64,000 bases of DNA, from the IMG/VR virus record IMGVR_UViG_3300047547_000167, positions 1-64,000 of that record; one strand, 5' to 3'. Under the pieces are notes generated by a model, which saw nothing but the letters and a program-made list of their open reading frames with translations, did not search any database and was not told the origin of the DNA. Numbering within the stretch: position 1 is the first letter of the stretch; every line of letters begins with the position of its first letter. The translations under genes were made by a program, and so were the position numbers. Below, one piece after another: positions 23,352-30,989 of the stretch. Source of the stretch: a virus.

Positions 23352-23545
23352 CCCGCCCAGACTCCCCCTGCATCGCCATCTGCGACACGCTCTACCAACC
23401 CACCCACTGCTCAGGCTGCGGCCGCACCATCCAGGAGGTGGCCAACTGGGTGGCCCTCAGCGAAGCCGAGAAAGACGCGGTGTGGCAGCGCATCGAGGCA
23501 GAGGGCACCGCCAAGCGTTTCACCACTTACCGGGAGCGGACATGA
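23348..23545 (+). CDS. DUF1289 family protein
   Basis: 65 residues with the DUF1289 pattern: PCIAICDT near the start, CSGCGRTIQEVANWVALS in the middle and a C-terminal helix. Small proteins of this family carry four conserved cysteines, likely a zinc site, and are found in bacteria and phages with no known function. The start overlaps the upstream stop. Confidence 0.8.
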   Translation: MTRPDSPCIAICDTLYQPTHCSGCGRTIQEVANWVALSEAEKDAVWQRIEAEGTAKRFTTYRERT

Positions 23546-23793
23546 GCCGCCACATCCCCTACGCCGCCTACCTGCTCAGCCACCCCGTCGTCATCACCAC
23601 CCCGGGCCAGTACATCACCCGCGCAGGCGAGGCGGTCACGGTTGACAACGTGAGCGACTACCACTGGAAGCGCGGCACGTATTCCACCGGCCAGCGCGAG
23701 TGCTGGCACAGCAGCGGCCGCATCTTCAGCGGACAGGAAACGGCCAACGACATCGTGGGCCAGGTCGCAGCAGAATCCAGGCTGGAACCATGA
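23542..23793 (+). CDS. Early phage protein, 83 aa, unknown
   Basis: The start overlaps the upstream stop (ATGA) and GGGAGCGG precedes it. Beta-rich (HPVVITTPGQYITRAGEAVT), followed by WKRGTYSTGQRECWHSSGRI, a pattern seen in small phage proteins of unknown role. Coupled to the HNH gene downstream. Confidence 0.6.
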   Translation: MSRHIPYAAYLLSHPVVITTPGQYITRAGEAVTVDNVSDYHWKRGTYSTGQRECWHSSGRIFSGQETANDIVGQVAAESRLEP

Positions 23794-24293
23794 AACTCCA
23801 CACCATCGAATCCATCCACCAGCGCTGCGTCGAAGAAGGCGACTGCTGGGAGTGGCAAGGCTGCACCACCGCCACAGGCCACCCGACGGTGCGCCACGAC
23901 GGCAAAACCGTACTGGTGCGACGGCTTGTGGTATCACTGTTAGGCCGCCAGATAGGCCCAAAAGACAAGGCGGTGACGACTTGTGAGAACACTAAGTGCG
24001 TCAACCCAGACCACGTCGTCACACGCACGCACCGCCAGGTCATGAAGCGCCAAGGCGAACTCGGGAAGCTGAGCGATCCCGCCCGCATCGCCAAGATCGC
24101 GGCCACCAAGCGAGCTGGCCATCAAGCCAAGCTGACCATTGATGACGCCCGCGCCATTCGCGCCAGCAGCGATACGCACAAGAAAATCGCAGAGCAATAC
24201 AGCATTCACCCCAGCAAAGTCGCGTCAATCCGGCAACACCGATGCTGGAGAGAACTCACGGGAAACCCGTTTGCCGGGCTGGGCGCGCGGTGA
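23790..24293 (+). CDS. HNH endonuclease with C-terminal HTH
   Basis: 167 residues. The N-terminal HNH_3-like core has CWEWQG, VRRLVVSLL, TCENTKCVNPDHVVTRTH with conserved Cys, Asn and His. The C-terminal HTH (KLTIDDARAIRASSDTHKKI, then AEQYSIHPSKVASIRQHRCW) resembles the NUMOD-type DNA-recognition module of homing endonucleases. Coupled by ATGA overlap to the upstream gene. One of five HNH genes here. Confidence 0.85.
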   Translation: MKLHTIESIHQRCVEEGDCWEWQGCTTATGHPTVRHDGKTVLVRRLVVSLLGRQIGPKDKAVTTCENTKCVNPDHVVTRTHRQVMKRQGELGKLSDPARIAKIAATKRAGHQAKLTIDDARAIRASSDTHKKIAEQYSIHPSKVASIRQHRCWRELTGNPFAGLGAR

Positions 24294-24322
24294 GTAACCA
24301 CAAAAATTGGTCATGAATACAC

Positions 24323-24346
24323 GCCGCAATAATTTTGCGGCACAAT
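24323..24346 (+). promoter_or_regulatory. Early promoter with perfect 7-5-7 palindrome
   Basis: GCCGCAATAATTTTGCGGC (24323-24341) is a perfect 7-bp inverted repeat with a 5-bp centre. It overlaps the -10-like CACAAT (24341-24346) and is followed by CAGCGCATC. This is the clearest operator in the early family. Confidence 0.6.
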
Positions 24347-24379
24347 CAGCGCATCAACAACCACCAAGGGAACAACACC

Positions 24380-24634
24380 ATGAACCTCCAAGCCCACATC
24401 ATCAGCACGCGCGGCAAGCGCCTGCACAGCATCCAGGTTGTGACCGCGTCCACAGGCCTCGACCGCGTCACCATCTCCCTGGCCGAACAAGAAGCCCGCG
24501 ACTGGGCCCGCACCAACGGCCACAAGGTGATCAGCGACATCGTCAGCCAGGGCGAATACCGCGCATGGGTCGAGCCCATCCCCGCCGGTCGCCTGCGCAC
24601 CATGGCGCAACTCGGTCGCGGGGTGGCGGCGTGA
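24380..24634 (+). CDS. Early phage protein, 84 aa, unknown
   Basis: First gene after an early promoter, with AAGGGAAC upstream of the ATG. N-terminal MNLQAHIISTRGKRLHSI, then an alpha/beta region VTISLAEQEARDWARTNGHK and YRAWVEP. Similar short proteins occur in phages. Function unknown. Confidence 0.6.
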   Translation: MNLQAHIISTRGKRLHSIQVVTASTGLDRVTISLAEQEARDWARTNGHKVISDIVSQGEYRAWVEPIPAGRLRTMAQLGRGVAA

Positions 24635-24987
24635 ACACCATCCCCCCAGGCTTCCAAGCCCCACCCGTCGTGCGCGCATTCCAGCGCCTCCAAGCCGAAC
24701 TCGATGCCACGCGCACCATCGCGCTCTCCGAGGGCGTGCGCGCCACCACCCTCGCCGACCAGCTCGACGCGCTCCACCAGGATGCCATGCGGTACCGGGC
24801 GCTGAAGACGCGGCACCCGTACATCATGGTCACCCGCCTGATCCAACCCGGCGGCGGTTACAGCAGCGCGCGAGCCGAGAGCGTCATCGATGCATTCGCC
24901 GACAAGGCCGTCGCCGAGGTCGCCGACTGGGACGCCACGACACCCGAAGCCCGCATGGCCAACGCCCTCGCCGAGGTGCGCCAATGA
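24631..24987 (+). CDS. Early phage protein, 118 aa, coiled-coil
   Basis: GTG start overlapping the upstream stop (GTGA). N-terminal coiled-coil (VVRAFQRLQAELDATRTIAL) followed by RYRALKTRHPYIMVTRLI. The layout is shared with early phage proteins that have a coil followed by a conserved YR.LK motif. Function unknown. Confidence 0.6.
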   Translation: MNTIPPGFQAPPVVRAFQRLQAELDATRTIALSEGVRATTLADQLDALHQDAMRYRALKTRHPYIMVTRLIQPGGGYSSARAESVIDAFADKAVAEVADWDATTPEARMANALAEVRQ

Positions 24988-25241
24988 CCGCCCCCACCCG
25001 CGACGTGACGCGCATCGAGAAAGCCCGCGTCACCACGCTCCACGAGTGCAACGCCTACATCGGCCACGCGACCGGCGTGATGATTGCCGGTGGCGTCGAG
25101 TGCATCGTCATCACCGCCAACCGCGAAGAAGCGCAGGCCTTCATGGATGCCTTCTTCCCCACACAGGGAGACGCCCGGTTTTCAGCCCCCGTCGCCATGG
25201 TCCAGCGCAAGGACGTGGCCATCACACCCGCATCATCATGA
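24984..25241 (+). CDS. Early phage protein, 85 aa, unknown
   Basis: ATGA overlap at both ends. Alpha/beta composition with GVECIVITANREEAQAFMDA and a C-terminal VAMVQRKDVAIT. No family recognised. Confidence 0.55.
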   Translation: MTAPTRDVTRIEKARVTTLHECNAYIGHATGVMIAGGVECIVITANREEAQAFMDAFFPTQGDARFSAPVAMVQRKDVAITPASS

Positions 25242-25429
25242 TCACCATCACGCACCAAAAGAAGACCGTCGCAGCCATCCACCGCCAGAACGCAGGGGAT
25301 GACGGGTACACACCAGCCGAACCATGGGTGCTGAAGTACGACGCCGGGCGCATCGAGCGCTTCCACAACTTGAACGCCGCGAAGTACGAGGCAAACAAAA
25401 CGTGGCCAGGCTGCAAATTTATCAAGTAA
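25238..25429 (+). CDS. Small early protein, 63 aa
   Basis: The start overlaps the upstream stop. Basic, with MITITHQKKTVAAIHRQ and a C-terminal AAKYEANKTWPGCKFIK. Last gene before the next early promoter (25443). Function unknown. Confidence 0.55.
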   Translation: MITITHQKKTVAAIHRQNAGDDGYTPAEPWVLKYDAGRIERFHNLNAAKYEANKTWPGCKFIK

Positions 25430-25442
25430 AACGGTGGATGCA

Positions 25443-25463
25443 GCAAAATTGTTGCAGTAGAAT
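25443..25463 (+). promoter_or_regulatory. Early promoter/operator motif (consensus copy)
   Basis: GCAAAATTGTTGC (25443-25455), TAGAAT (25458-25463), then AGAGGCATC and an AAGGAG site before the ATG at 25490. Confidence 0.65.
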
Positions 25464-25489
25464 AGAGGCATCGCAACAAGGAGAGCAGC

Positions 25490-25708
25490 ATGACCCGCAA
25501 ATACCACCTTCAAGACACTAAGCACTACGGCCCAACCTGCCAAGGCGGCCGCAGCGGCGCCGGCCTTATTCGTAGCGGCGAGCACACCACCGTCCATTAC
25601 AGCGAGTTCTCCGCGACGGCCCGTGAACTGCGCTGCGACCGCTGCAACAACGGCAAGTTGTTCGCGTTCCTTGAGCGCCAAACCGCAAAAGCATTGTTGG
25701 CCGCCTGA
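25490..25708 (+). CDS. Small early protein, 72 aa
   Basis: Preceded by AAGGAG and an early promoter. Contains GGRSGAGLIRSGEHTTVHYS and a CDRCNNGK zinc-knuckle-like pair. Ends in an amphipathic helix. Function unknown. Confidence 0.6.
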   Translation: MTRKYHLQDTKHYGPTCQGGRSGAGLIRSGEHTTVHYSEFSATARELRCDRCNNGKLFAFLERQTAKALLAA

Positions 25709-25767
25709 TAACACCCAGCCATTCGGGGCCACGGCCCCTGACCAAAAACAAACAACGAAAGCGCACC

Positions 25768-26064
25768 ATGACCGACCGTACCACCCTCGCCCTCGCCGCC
25801 TGCGCCGGGCTCACCGACGCCGAACTCGCCGAGCGCGGGCCCCAGGGCTTCAAGAAGATGCGCGACCGAAAGCGCCAGTACGCCACCGCCGCCCGCATGC
25901 TGGCGAAAGGCATGGAACTGGCCGAGGCGAAGATCGCCGACCTCCAGAAGCAGCTGGACGCCGCGAAGAAGCACGCCGCAGCACTGGAGCAACTCGACGC
26001 GCCGGTGACCGACACCACGCAGGCCGCCAACCTGTTGGCAGCACTGGGCAAGACCACCAAGTAA
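25768..26064 (+). CDS. Early phage protein, 98 aa, coiled-coil
   Basis: N-terminal hydrophobic helix (TTLALAACAGLTDAELAE), basic segment KKMRDRKRQYATAARMLAKG, then a coiled-coil (AEAKIADLQKQLDAAKKH). Could oligomerise. Function unknown. Confidence 0.6.
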   Translation: MTDRTTLALAACAGLTDAELAERGPQGFKKMRDRKRQYATAARMLAKGMELAEAKIADLQKQLDAAKKHAAALEQLDAPVTDTTQAANLLAALGKTTK

Positions 26065-26099
26065 CGCAACCCGCCCGGAGCCAACCGGGCACATCAACC

Positions 26100-26408
26100 A
26101 TGAAACTCAAGCACCTCACCATCATCGCAGCCATCCTCGTCAGCGCGACAGCGCACGCCCAGGACCGCAACATCCACATCGACACACACGAGGGCAAACT
26201 CATTCTGGAGCCCAAGGCGTGCCAAAAAGGCGGACGGGAAGCCACGTTCATCGAAAGCCGACACAACGGCGGCGGCGGCTACGGCTGCTGGTACGTCTGG
26301 AACGACAACGTGTACGTCGCGTGGCACACCTTCATGGGCGCGAACGGAAGCATGCTCCGAACCAACACGGTCATGACATACCCAGCGCCACCGGAGCTGC
26401 GTCGTTGA
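26100..26408 (+). CDS. Secreted/periplasmic protein, 102 aa
   Basis: Clear N-terminal signal peptide MKLKHLTIIAAILVSATAHA with cleavage expected after AHA. The mature part is beta-rich with two cysteines (CQKGG, GYGCWYVW) that could form a disulfide. Periplasmic location in an early operon suggests an envelope-directed function such as exclusion; this is inference. Confidence 0.7.
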   Translation: MKLKHLTIIAAILVSATAHAQDRNIHIDTHEGKLILEPKACQKGGREATFIESRHNGGGGYGCWYVWNDNVYVAWHTFMGANGSMLRTNTVMTYPAPPELRR

Positions 26409-26503
26409 CCGCCCCACCACCCGGCTGGCCGTTTCCCACATGGAAGGGCCGGCCGATCCCACCACTACCGCCCCAGCCGTACCCGGGCAAGGCACCGTTT
26501 TAA
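26405..26503 (+). CDS. Proline-rich micro-protein, 32 aa, TTG start
   Basis: TTG start overlapping the upstream TGA. Extremely Pro-rich (PPPGWPFPTWKGRPIPPLPP). It could be a coupled cistron, or it could be the remnant of a longer frame. Weak evidence. Confidence 0.3.
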   Translation: MTAPPPGWPFPTWKGRPIPPLPPQPYPGKAPF

Positions 26504-26534
26504 CCCGCCGCCCCGGTCGCACGGGGCCAGAACC

Positions 26535-26957
26535 ATGACCAAACAAATTGAAACCCTGATGGCGCTGGCCGATGAGTACGCAAAAGCGTGGCACGCAAGC
26601 CAGACAAGCCGATTGATTGCAGCGTATGACGATGGCGACCATCGCAAGGCACTGCGCACGGCAATTGAGGCTGCGCTGAAGCCGGGGGTGGAGCCTGTAG
26701 CGAAATACATCGGAGAGTGCCCGAATGGTTCATTGGTGCAGCTTTTCGATGATTTGAAAAAAGGAACTGAACTCTACACCGCCGCACCCACAGCGCAAAC
26801 ACCGCCGCCACGGCTGAAGGACACAGCGGTCGAAGCATGTATCAAAGCGGTCGAAGATGCATTCGCGTGGACTGGTGGACATGGTGAGCCATCCAAACCG
26901 GGGCCAGACGCGATAGCGAACATCATTCGTTCGCACTTTCACGTTGCGCAGTCATGA
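26535..26957 (+). CDS. Early phage protein, 140 aa, unknown
   Basis: Contains segments typical of short Gram-negative phage proteins: MALADEYAKAWHASQTSR, ALRTAIEAALKPGVEPVAKY, ELYTAAPTAQTPPPRL. The blocks resemble the EP...LYTAAP ends of many prophage hypothetical proteins. Lower GC than neighbours. Function unknown. Confidence 0.65.
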   Translation: MTKQIETLMALADEYAKAWHASQTSRLIAAYDDGDHRKALRTAIEAALKPGVEPVAKYIGECPNGSLVQLFDDLKKGTELYTAAPTAQTPPPRLKDTAVEACIKAVEDAFAWTGGHGEPSKPGPDAIANIIRSHFHVAQS

Positions 26958-27175
26958 CCAACCACCGCGCCACAGTCGGCCCCATCACCACCTGGCTACT
27001 GACCCGCGTGGTCGGCGGCTGCCAGCACAGCATCTCCGTCACGTACAACAACCGACACGAACCCAGCCCCGAAGTCGCCCGCCGCATCTGGCGCGCGCGC
27101 CGCCAGCTCCAGATCGCCTGCGAGCAGCAGCGCGACGCGATCCGAATCCAGCAACAACTTCACCACCACTACTGA
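26954..27175 (+). CDS. Small early protein, 73 aa
   Basis: The start overlaps the upstream stop (ATGA). Very basic and Gln-rich C-terminus (RRIWRARRQLQIACEQQRDA). Probably nucleic-acid or membrane-surface binding. Function unknown. Confidence 0.5.
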   Translation: MTNHRATVGPITTWLLTRVVGGCQHSISVTYNNRHEPSPEVARRIWRARRQLQIACEQQRDAIRIQQQLHHHY

Positions 27176-27180
27176 CCATC

Positions 27181-27339
27181 ATGAAAATCATTGCCACCAC
27201 CATCACCTGCATCGGCGCGCTGATGCTCGCCAAACACCTGTTTTCAGGATTCATCACCGGCTACGCAACAATGGACGGCAGCGACATCTCTGCGGTGCTG
27301 CTGCTCGCCATCGCCGTGCGTCTGACCTTCCAGGAGTGA
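27181..27339 (+). CDS. Small membrane protein, 52 aa
   Basis: Two hydrophobic stretches (IIATTITCIGALMLA and ISAVLLLAIAVRLTF). It starts 5 bp after the previous stop. Predicted inner-membrane micro-protein of unknown function. Confidence 0.5.
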   Translation: MKIIATTITCIGALMLAKHLFSGFITGYATMDGSDISAVLLLAIAVRLTFQE

Positions 27340-27341
27340 CC

Positions 27342-27533
27342 ATGCACACACCCGAAGAAGCCCGCGCCTTGTGGTGCCCCATGGTTGTCGGACGAGGCTC
27401 AAGCGAAAAATGCAGGGCCGACCGCTGCGCCATGTGGCGGTGGGCGCAACCACCCCACCCCCAGGACGGCATCGACCGCAGTCACCAGCCACGTAGTGGA
27501 TACTGTGGGCTGGCTCCACTTCACAAAACCTGA
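27342..27533 (+). CDS. Small Cys-rich early protein, 63 aa
   Basis: Start chosen at ATG 27342 because GGAG lies 7 nt upstream; a GTG at 27336 overlapping the upstream stop is the alternative. N-terminal TPEEARALWCPMVVGRG, then CRADRCAMWRWA and a terminal GYCGLAP. This Cys/Trp layout recurs in many prophage proteins (LWCPM...CIADRCAMWRW...GYCGL) with no known function; probably zinc-binding. Confidence 0.7.
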   Translation: MHTPEEARALWCPMVVGRGSSEKCRADRCAMWRWAQPPHPQDGIDRSHQPRSGYCGLAPLHKT

Positions 27534-27538
27534 CCACC

Positions 27539-28117
27539 ATGAAACCCTACGTTCCCCAGCCCGGCACCATCCCCAACCGCGTCATCGAGCACCTGAAAAG
27601 ACTGTCGCCAGACACCGAACTGGCCACTGCAGTGCTGGCTGAGATCGTCGGCCAAGACACCAAGCAAATGGCGGCATGCCTGGCCTCGCCCCGCAAGCAT
27701 GGCGCGTTGATCATGCGCAAGCGCGAAGACGGCATCCACGTCTGGTCGCTTGGAAGCGGCAAGCCCACACCGCTGCCGCCAGATCACACGCCCGACGAAC
27801 CGCTGCACCCCGTGCCAAAGACCCCCGCCAAGCCCGCGTCGCCGTTTGACCTGCGCAAGCCGCGTGCACTGACGCCGCGCGAGGCCAAGCCGACCCCGCC
27901 CGCCGATCCACCCCCGGCCCCGGACACGTACATCGGAATTCCGATATCCACCATCACCGCCATCCCCGCGCCAGAACCCATCAAAGAGTCATGCGTCCGG
28001 TTCGGCTATTTCAGCGACGGCTGCCTGATCATTGAGAAGATAGGCAACCGGATCGGGCTGACAGAAGAAGAAGCGCAAAACCTGATCAAATTCATACAAA
28101 AACACGCACAGCAATAA
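27539..28117 (+). CDS. Putative winged-helix DNA-binding protein, 192 aa
   Basis: Residues 1-65 look like a winged helix (TIPNRVIEHLKRLSPDTELA, VLAEIVGQDTKQMAACLASP then HGALIMRKREDGIHVW). A Pro-rich linker (~70-125) leads to a C-terminal domain with VRFGYFSDGCLIIEKIG and TEEEAQNLIKFIQK. Similar two-part proteins are found in early operons and could be regulators. Last gene before the promoter/terminator pair at 28111-28160. Confidence 0.65.
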   Translation: MKPYVPQPGTIPNRVIEHLKRLSPDTELATAVLAEIVGQDTKQMAACLASPRKHGALIMRKREDGIHVWSLGSGKPTPLPPDHTPDEPLHPVPKTPAKPASPFDLRKPRALTPREAKPTPPADPPPAPDTYIGIPISTITAIPAPEPIKESCVRFGYFSDGCLIIEKIGNRIGLTEEEAQNLIKFIQKHAQQ

Positions 28118-28134
28118 AATTGTTGCAGTAGAAT
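28111..28134 (+). promoter_or_regulatory. Early promoter/operator motif
   Basis: GCAATAAAATTGTTGC (28111-28126), then TAGAAT (28129-28134), at the 3' end of the upstream gene. Immediately followed by a terminator-like hairpin, so initiation here may be attenuated. Confidence 0.55.
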
Positions 28135-28135
28135 A

Positions 28136-28160
28136 GGGGCCGGGAATTGCCCCTTTTTTT
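28136..28160 (+). terminator. Terminator or attenuator just downstream of a promoter
   Basis: GGGGC/GCCCC stem with an 8-nt loop followed by seven T. It lies where the transcript of the promoter at 28111-28134 would start, and at the end of the 25490-28117 gene set. Confidence 0.6.
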
Positions 28161-28172
28161 CATTTCAAGACC

Positions 28173-28364
28173 ATGAACATCCTCGAACACTTCAAGCGCC
28201 CAAGCGCCGAATTGCTGGCCAAACGCGAACTCGAAGAAGCGCGACGCGAACTGCTCGCCGCCGAGAGCGCAGCCGAGTACGCGCAAAAGATGGCGGCCTA
28301 CCACTCCGCCCGCATCACCCGCCTGACCGCATTCATCAGCCGTTCCACCACCCAAGCATCATGA
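28173..28364 (+). CDS. Small coiled-coil protein, 63 aa
   Basis: Helical throughout: LAKRELEEARRELLAAESAA forms a coil, followed by YHSARITRLTAFISR. The N-terminus MNILEHFKRPSAE resembles short prophage proteins next to rdgC-like genes. The ATG at 28361 of the next gene overlaps its stop. Confidence 0.65.
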   Translation: MNILEHFKRPSAELLAKRELEEARRELLAAESAAEYAQKMAAYHSARITRLTAFISRSTTQAS

Positions 28365-29296
28365 TCAAAAACGCCCACGTCTACCGCGCCGACATCCCGA
28401 CCGATCTAGTCGCACTCCACAACCACCTGTCCGAGCGCTCGTTTTCAGAGCCACTCAGCAACCAGACACAGAGCCACGGCTTTGTGCCGCCATTCGGCCA
28501 GGGATGCACCCTCGTCGGCGCCTACCTGGGCGGCATGGCCTTCAGCCTGCGCGTGGACACCAAGGTGATGCCCGCCAGCGCAATCAACGCCGAGGTGAAC
28601 AAGCGCGTCGCCCTGCGCCTGGAGCAAACCGGCCAGAAGCGCCTGAGCAAGCTGGAGCGCGCCGACATCAAGGACGTGGTGCGCTCCGAGTTTTGTGCAA
28701 AAGCTATCGTCACCACGGCGGTGATAAACATTTTCTATGACACCGAGTCCCGGTTCTTGGTGGTGGCCACAGCCAGCCAGCGCATGGCCGATCTGGTCAC
28801 CACGGCGCTGGTGGGAGCCATCGGCAGCATGAAGACCGAGACGATCAACGTCAGCAGCGTCAAGCTGGGCCTCACCACCCGCCTGACCGAATGGCTGCCC
28901 CGCGTTGACGCGGAAGGCGACCAGCTCGAAGGCGACATGGATGCCTTCGGTGAATTCAGCCCAACCGGCGAAGTGGCCATGGCCAACGCCGCGCGCCACA
29001 AGCTGACCGTCAAGGCCGACACGCTGGCTGCCGCCACGGACGCCCTGATCGAAGCCATCAAGCGCGGGTACAGCGTCACGTCGATCCGCCTGGCCCACGG
29101 CTGCTGCACCTTCCGCTTGACCTCCGACTTCCACCTGCGCGGCATCGACATCCCGCGCGAGGAAAACCCGGTGGGCAACGACTGGGAGCACGAAGCCGCG
29201 TGGGAGATGACCAACGTCGTCGCGGTGATGAACGACCTCTGCGCCATGTTTGCCTACAAGGCGCCCGAAGGTGCCGAGGAAGGCGGTGAGGCATGA
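28361..29296 (+). CDS. rdgC: RdgC family recombination-associated protein
   Basis: 311 residues, as in bacterial RdgC (~300). RdgC forms a ring dimer that binds DNA and limits RecA and exonuclease access. Matches: N-terminal KNAHVYRADI, SHGFVPPFGQG, LRVDTKVMPASAINAEVNKR, LSKLERADIKDVVRSEF and INIFYDTESRFLVVATASQR. A phage copy could protect phage DNA ends or modulate recombination with the RecE/SbcC-like genes at 39028-41207. Its start overlaps the upstream stop. Confidence 0.88.
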   Translation: MIKNAHVYRADIPTDLVALHNHLSERSFSEPLSNQTQSHGFVPPFGQGCTLVGAYLGGMAFSLRVDTKVMPASAINAEVNKRVALRLEQTGQKRLSKLERADIKDVVRSEFCAKAIVTTAVINIFYDTESRFLVVATASQRMADLVTTALVGAIGSMKTETINVSSVKLGLTTRLTEWLPRVDAEGDQLEGDMDAFGEFSPTGEVAMANAARHKLTVKADTLAAATDALIEAIKRGYSVTSIRLAHGCCTFRLTSDFHLRGIDIPREENPVGNDWEHEAAWEMTNVVAVMNDLCAMFAYKAPEGAEEGGEA

Positions 29297-29520
29297 CCAA
29301 CCAGGAAACCGTCATGCAGCTGGCCGAGCTGCTGCTGATGCGGGCCGCCGAGCTGGGAATGAACGTCACCATCACCCGCGTCCCCAACCACCCACTGGCC
29401 ATGGGCAACATGCGCGACGTGATCGAGGTGTGGCCCATCCGCCAGCTGGCGGAGCCCATCCGCCGCGCCCCCACCGTCCAGCACCTGCCCGCCGACGACA
29501 CGGAAGGCGGTGAGCTGTGA
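29293..29520 (+). CDS. Small early protein, 75 aa
   Basis: ATGA overlap with rdgC and GTGA overlap with thyA, so it is a coupled middle gene. N-terminal helix (TVMQLAELLLMRAAELGMN), then a beta region VIEVWPIRQLAEPIR. Function unknown. Confidence 0.6.
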   Translation: MTNQETVMQLAELLLMRAAELGMNVTITRVPNHPLAMGNMRDVIEVWPIRQLAEPIRRAPTVQHLPADDTEGGEL

Positions 29521-30314
29521 AGCAATACACCGACCTCGTGAAACACGTGATCGACAACGGCGAGATGCGCACCGACCGCACGGGCGTGGGCACGCTGAGC
29601 GTCTTCGGCGGCATGCTTGAGTTCGACCTGCGCGAGCGCTTCCCGCTGGTGCAGGCGAAGGAAACGCGCTGGCGCACGGCGTTTCTGGAAATGCTGTGGT
29701 TCCTGCGCGGCGAGGACAACACCGACTGGCTGCGCGCCAACGACTGCAAGTTGTGGGATGCGTGGACGGACGACGACGGGTACCTTGGGCCGGTTTACGG
29801 CGTGCAGTGGCGCAGCTGGCCAGCCAACGAAGGCCCATGGCACGACCAGATCAAAGCCATGATCGAAGGCCTGCGCAACAACCCCACCAGCCGCCGGCAC
29901 ATCGTCACAGCGTGGAACGTGGCCGACCTGAACGACATGGCCCTGCCACCCTGCCACTGGGCCCACCAGTGCTACGTCGCAAACGGCTGGCTGGACATGA
30001 TCGTGCACCAGCGCAGCTGGGACTTGGGTCTGGGTGCACCCTTCAACATCGCCCAGTACGCCCTGCTCCAGCACCTGTACGCCCGCGCCGCTGGCCTGAA
30101 GCCCCGGCACATGAAGTTTGCCTACGGCGACGCCCACGTCTACCTGAACCACGTCGGTGCCCTGGAGGAAATGCTGGGCCGCCAGTACCAGCCAGACAGC
30201 GCCAGCCTGGTGTTCAAAGCCGACAACACCGACATCGACGGCTACAAGCCCGGCGACTTCGACATCGAGGGCTACGAGCCGCAGCCGTTCATCAAGCTGG
30301 AGGTGGCCCTGTGA
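29517..30314 (+). CDS. thyA: Thymidylate synthase
   Basis: 265 residues with GTG start overlapping the upstream TGA. Methylates dUMP to dTMP with methylene-tetrahydrofolate. Visible: RTDRTGVGTLSVFGG, FLEMLWFLRGEDNT, catalytic Cys in LPPCHWAHQ, dUMP-site QRSWDLGLGAPFNIAQYALL (Asn kept, which favours dUMP over dCMP), and the C-terminal LEVAL. RSWD replaces the usual RSCD/RSVD, and CHWAHQ replaces the common CHAFFQ. A hydroxymethylase variant cannot be excluded. It complements dUTPase at 4853. Confidence 0.9.
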   Translation: MKQYTDLVKHVIDNGEMRTDRTGVGTLSVFGGMLEFDLRERFPLVQAKETRWRTAFLEMLWFLRGEDNTDWLRANDCKLWDAWTDDDGYLGPVYGVQWRSWPANEGPWHDQIKAMIEGLRNNPTSRRHIVTAWNVADLNDMALPPCHWAHQCYVANGWLDMIVHQRSWDLGLGAPFNIAQYALLQHLYARAAGLKPRHMKFAYGDAHVYLNHVGALEEMLGRQYQPDSASLVFKADNTDIDGYKPGDFDIEGYEPQPFIKLEVAL

Positions 30315-30607
30315 ACCCGCCAACCCACCCAGGCCAACGCTGCCGCGTCATCGGCGGCCGCATGGCCTTCAACGGCGAGGGCCAGGGGCCCAACCAGGGC
30401 AAAGAGGTCATCACCGTCTTCATGCACGATGAGAAGGCGGGCGTGGAGCAGGAGAACGTCTGGCGCTGCCGAGCGGCCAGCGGGCACGCGCTCCAGACCT
30501 ACTACGGGGCGGGCACCGAGGCTGACTTTTTGGAGTGCTGGCTGGAAATCGTTGAGCCGCCAAAGCAGGTGAACACGACCACCACCGAGCGCGAGGTCAA
30601 AGCCTGA
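30311..30607 (+). CDS. Early phage protein, 98 aa
   Basis: GTG start overlapping the thyA stop. Beta-rich: GQRCRVIGGRMAFNGEGQ, NQGKEVITVFMHDEK, NVWRCRAASGH. Resembles small phage proteins that follow thymidylate synthase. Function unknown. Confidence 0.6.
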   Translation: MNPPTHPGQRCRVIGGRMAFNGEGQGPNQGKEVITVFMHDEKAGVEQENVWRCRAASGHALQTYYGAGTEADFLECWLEIVEPPKQVNTTTTEREVKA

Positions 30608-30927
30608 TGGCACAAGTCCGGGTAAACGCGCTTTCGTTCGCAATGATGGTCCGGGCCTTGTATGACGGCCCCAAGACCCTGCACCAGCTCTGCGAGATCA
30701 CGGGCCTCCACGTTTGGACGGCCCGTCATTACGTCAAGGCGATGCAAAAGCAGGAGGTGGTGCACATCACCGGCTGGACGAAGGACAGCATGGGCCGCGA
30801 CGCCATCGCCCACTACGCCCTCGGCATGGGCTTGGACATGCCGCGCGAGTGCAAGACAGGCGCACAGAAGCAGCAGGCACTGAGGGCCCGCAGGCGGGCT
30901 GCCGTCGAGGCCGCGAACAACTCCTGA
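30607..30927 (+). CDS. Putative HTH regulator, 106 aa
   Basis: Winged-helix-like core: MVRALYDGPKTLHQLCEITG, then HVWTARHYVKAMQKQEVVHI. C-terminal basic Ala/Arg tail. Last gene of the rightward early operon before a bidirectional terminator. Likely a transcription regulator; target unknown. Confidence 0.65.
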   Translation: MAQVRVNALSFAMMVRALYDGPKTLHQLCEITGLHVWTARHYVKAMQKQEVVHITGWTKDSMGRDAIAHYALGMGLDMPRECKTGAQKQQALRARRRAAVEAANNS

Positions 30928-30950
30928 CACCAGGGTGGCCTGGGCACAAA

Positions 30951-30972
30951 AAAACCGCCAGATGGCGGTTTT
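30951..30972. terminator. Bidirectional rho-independent terminator
   Basis: AAAACCGCC/GGCGGTTTT perfect stem with AGAT loop; A-run on one side and T-run on the other, so it works in both directions. Separates the convergent early operon and the primase-helicase gene. Confidence 0.85.
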
Positions 30973-30989
30973 GTCGTTTGGGCAGCTGG

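Noticed and set aside
29076-30323. A 415-codon leftward frame over thyA and rdgC
   Set aside because: Antisense to two firmly assigned genes; no start signal.
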